A stretch of 64,000 nt of DNA from the NCBI RefSeq assembly GCF_013410405.1, contig NZ_JACCFK010000001.1, positions 4,588,001 to 4,652,000 on the forward strand, read 5' to 3'. The notes under the pieces are model-generated. The model saw nothing but the letters and a program-made list of their open reading frames with translations. It was not told the origin of the DNA and searched no databases. A program made the position numbers and the translations under genes. Positions 61,971-64,000 of this stretch are shown here, one piece after another. Position 1 is the first letter of the stretch; each line of letters opens with the position of its first letter. Source of the DNA: Amycolatopsis endophytica. Lineage in GTDB: Bacteria > Actinomycetota > Actinomycetes > Mycobacteriales > Pseudonocardiaceae.

Positions 61971-63026
61971 GTGGCGGACGTGCGGACCGGGGGGAAGTCA
62001 GGGCGGGCGGTCGGCATCAAGGACGTGGCCCGCGAGCTGGGCATGTCGATCGCCACGGTGTCCCGCGCCATGAACGCGCGCGGCGAGGTCAGCGAGGCCA
62101 CCCGCAGGCTGGTGCTGGAGACCGCCGCCTCGCTCGGGTACTCCGCCAACCAGTCCGGGCGCAGCCTCCGGCGCGGTCGCACCGGCACGGTCGCGCTCGT
62201 GATGCCGATCCAGACCGCTCGCACGCAGTCCGGCGAGACGTTCTTCCTCAACGTCTCCAACGGTCTGCAGGAAACGCTGCTCGGCCACGGGCTGAACCTG
62301 GTGATCCTGCCCTTCGGCTCGGCCGTGCGGCAGGAGCAGTTCCTGCGGGACGTGGTCGACCGGCACGTCGCCGACGCCTACGTGCTCGCCGACACCCAGC
62401 GCGCCGACCCGCGGGTGGACTACCTGCTCGCGCAGCGGGTGCCGTTCGTCAGCCTCGGCCGCACCCGTGCGGACGGGTACTCGTGGCTGGACCTCGACTT
62501 CGCCGGGGTCGCGGAGCGGTCGGTGCGGCGGCTGGCCGAACGCGGGCACCGGCGCATCGCCGTCGCCACGGCGGACCGGGACGTCAACAGTGACGCCGAG
62601 TTCCTGCGCGGCTACCGGGACGCGGTGACCACGCTCGACGTGGACGACGATGACGCCCTCGTGGTGCGGCTGCCCGACAGCCGCGACAACGGCGACCTCC
62701 TCGGCGACCGGCTGCTGGCGATGCCGGACCGGCCGACGGCGGTCGTGCTCGCGCAGGAGACGCTGGCGCCCGGGCTGTACCGGTCACTGCGCGGCCACGG
62801 CGTGGAGCCCGGCCGGGATCTCGCGGTGATCGGGTTCCGCGAAAATCCGGTGTGCGCACACCTCGTGCCGGCACTGACCTGTTTCCACGTGTCACTGGAG
62901 GATTACGGACGGCGGCTGGGCGAGATCGTCCTGGAACGGTTGTCCGCGGCTCCGCCGGCACCGACCCAGGAAGTGTGGCCGATGGAATTGGTGCCGAAAG
63001 AAAGCGATCCGGCGCTGCCTTTCTGA
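61971..63026 (+). CDS. LacI family regulator
   Basis: 351-residue repressor. The DNA-binding head is IKDVARELGMSIATVSRAMN (about 15-34), and a periplasmic-binding-protein-like effector domain follows. GTG 61971 is chosen; GTG 61980 and the open frame back to 61875, which covers the operators, are less likely. Divergent from the transporter-dehydratase operon, whose sugar acid is presumably the inducer. Confidence 0.92.
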   Translation: MADVRTGGKSGRAVGIKDVARELGMSIATVSRAMNARGEVSEATRRLVLETAASLGYSANQSGRSLRRGRTGTVALVMPIQTARTQSGETFFLNVSNGLQETLLGHGLNLVILPFGSAVRQEQFLRDVVDRHVADAYVLADTQRADPRVDYLLAQRVPFVSLGRTRADGYSWLDLDFAGVAERSVRRLAERGHRRIAVATADRDVNSDAEFLRGYRDAVTTLDVDDDDALVVRLPDSRDNGDLLGDRLLAMPDRPTAVVLAQETLAPGLYRSLRGHGVEPGRDLAVIGFRENPVCAHLVPALTCFHVSLEDYGRRLGEIVLERLSAAPPAPTQEVWPMELVPKESDPALPF

Positions 63027-63061
63027 TCTCAAAACGGCCCGCGGGCAGGGGAGTAGCAATA

Positions 63062-63078
63062 CTGTCACGAAGCGACAG
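63062..63078. terminator. Short hairpin after the LacI gene
   Basis: CTGTC and GACAG arms with a 7-base loop, 36 bases after the LacI stop. Weak and without a U-tract; a possible terminator. Confidence 0.3.
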
Positions 63079-63302
63079 AAATGCTGCTGGGCCTGCTGAA
63101 AGTCTCGGGTTCGAAGATCGGCGCGGACCCCGTTAAACTGTGGCTCTGGTCACCGTTTGGTGATATCCCCGTTGCCCGTTCGTAATCTGGCTTAGGCCTT
63201 GCGGAGACGAGGAATCCCCCGTTCTCGTCATCGTGTGCGCCCCCATCGGTCGGCCCCCGACGACCGGTGCGGATGAACGTCGAACAAGGAGACTCCCCCT
63301 CA
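63079..63302 (+). other. Structured leader/promoter region before the transglycosylase gene
   Basis: Contains TCACC-GTTT-GGTGA (63148-63161), a GACGAG/CTCGTC hairpin (63206-63229) and a CGGTCG/CGACCG hairpin (63247-63266), then AAGGAG before ATG 63303. A long structured leader is common before actinobacterial wall-lytic genes, often a c-di-AMP riboswitch, but the conserved aptamer words are not recognised here. Confidence 0.4.
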
Positions 63303-64000
63303 ATGGGAAGCCATAATTCAACATCGCGTGTTCCCCGGAAGGTGGCCCTGTTTCCCCCGAACAGGAGCCGCACACGGCACGCGGTGAAACCCCGAAATCT
63401 GAACCGGTTCGGTGCGCGCACGTCCGTTTCCGCCGGTCTGCTGATGATGTCCGTGGCAGGCTCCGCGAGCCCGCTCGCCATGGCCAGCACCAACGACGAC
63501 GCCGCCCAGCCGGCGCCGGCCACCGAGGCGGCCCCGGCCGCCGCTGCCGCTGCCGTCGCGGCGCCGTTGCCGGTCCTCGGCCCGCCGTCGACGTGGGTGG
63601 TGACACCACCGGCGCCGCTCCTGACCATCCCCGCCGCCCCCGACCCGGGTTCGGCCGAACCCGCGGCGGCGGAGCCCGCGGCGGCCGAACCCGCCGCTGC
63701 GGCGCCGGAGGTCTTCGACACCACCGGTGACCGGCTCGCCGGCTGGATCAACGAGGCCATCCACGTCATGCGCGACAACGGCGTGCCGGTGTCCGGAAAG
63801 GACGTCCGGGCGATCCGCACCGTGGTCGACAAGGAGTCCAACGGCGATCCGACGGCCGTGAACCGGTGGGACAGCAACTGGCGCGCCGGCCACCCGTCGA
63901 AGGGCCTGATGCAGTGCATCGACTCGACCTTCCGGGCGCACAAGCTGCCGGGACACGACGACATCATGAACCCGGTGGACAACATCATCGCCGGGACCCG
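63303..64000 (+). CDS. Secreted lytic transglycosylase, 3' end beyond window
   Basis: At least 232 residues, still open at the window end. A basic N-terminus and a hydrophobic signal segment (about 40-60) are followed by an Ala/Pro/Glu-rich linker with AEPAAAEPAAAEPAAA repeats, then an SLT-type domain from about 140 with VVDKESNGDP (catalytic Glu), NRWDSNW and GHPSKGLMQCIDST. Predicted to cleave peptidoglycan glycan strands outside the membrane. AAGGAG lies just before ATG 63303. Confidence 0.88.
   Translation, partial: MGSHNSTSRVPRKVALFPPNRSRTRHAVKPRNLNRFGARTSVSAGLLMMSVAGSASPLAMASTNDDAAQPAPATEAAPAAAAAAVAAPLPVLGPPSTWVVTPPAPLLTIPAAPDPGSAEPAAAEPAAAEPAAAAPEVFDTTGDRLAGWINEAIHVMRDNGVPVSGKDVRAIRTVVDKESNGDPTAVNRWDSNWRAGHPSKGLMQCIDSTFRAHKLPGHDDIMNPVDNIIAGT

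Noticed and set aside
63079..63302. ydaO/c-di-AMP riboswitch upstream of the transglycosylase
   Set aside because: The region has hairpins and the right kind of downstream gene, but the conserved aptamer segments I would expect could not be found by eye, so it is listed only as a structured leader.

Overview
The window is a GC-rich (about 70 percent) chromosomal segment of an actinomycete. The best guess is a Pseudonocardiaceae member close to Amycolatopsis. The guess rests on three mycothiol-type DinB-superfamily enzymes, a complete conservon signalling module, an actinobacterial LytR-CpsA-Psr protein, many TetR regulators with acyl-CoA enzymes, many GTG starts and 1-4 base gene overlaps. 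No rRNA, tRNA, phage, insertion sequence or CRISPR array was recognised.

Layout. 1-6.5 kb: end of an alpha/beta hydrolase, an LCP wall-polymer ligase, a GNAT acetyltransferase, a PAS-GGDEF-EAL protein with both catalytic signatures degraded, a PrxQ peroxiredoxin, and a convergent cytochrome P450. 6.5-10.4 kb: nrdA-nrdB ribonucleotide reductase, whose small subunit has Phe and Glu at the two positions that mark Mn/Fe class Ic enzymes. 10.6-19.6 kb: a tightly coupled seven-gene catabolic operon (TIGR03084 protein, AtuA-like protein, two acyl-CoA dehydrogenases, both subunits of a biotin-dependent acyl-CoA carboxylase, TetR). 20-25 kb: deaminase, epoxide hydrolase, TetR regulator, two SDRs and another TetR. 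25-31 kb: a leftward beta-oxidation-type run (three acyl-CoA dehydrogenases, an APH-like protein, MaoC, FabG-like SDR). Three copies of a 14-bp palindrome tie the epoxide hydrolase, the SDR pair and the FabG-like gene to one putative TetR regulon.

31-37.6 kb holds a DUF998 protein, aldo/keto reductase, GT87 glycosyltransferase, thioesterase, small membrane proteins and a PHP protein. 37.6-42 kb is a MimR/AcoR-like regulator divergent from amidohydrolase, DUF59 and alcohol dehydrogenase genes. This is the accessory set of the propane/phenol monooxygenase (mim/prm) cluster, but the monooxygenase and GroEL genes are absent. 42-43.8 kb is decaying DNA: an internally deleted hydrolase, a doubly frameshifted MarR gene, and a 21-bp repeat array. 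A second array of the same family lies at 25.0 kb.

43.8-56.2 kb carries a flavin monooxygenase with a strong promoter, a ClpP paralogue, a conservon (cvnA-D), secreted DUF305 and CAP proteins, a scar of a Phd/VapC toxin-antitoxin module, lysE/lysG-like export genes, and an ArsR-SRPBCC-TIGR03086 operon with two operator copies. 56.2-64 kb holds a large PLD-helicase-DUF3427 protein, a sugar-acid dehydratase and MFS transporter under a divergent LacI regulator with two mirror-image operators, and the start of a secreted lytic transglycosylase running off the window.

Coordinates come from reading frames, start codons, visible ribosome binding sites and overlaps. Function calls come from motif recognition, with no database search.
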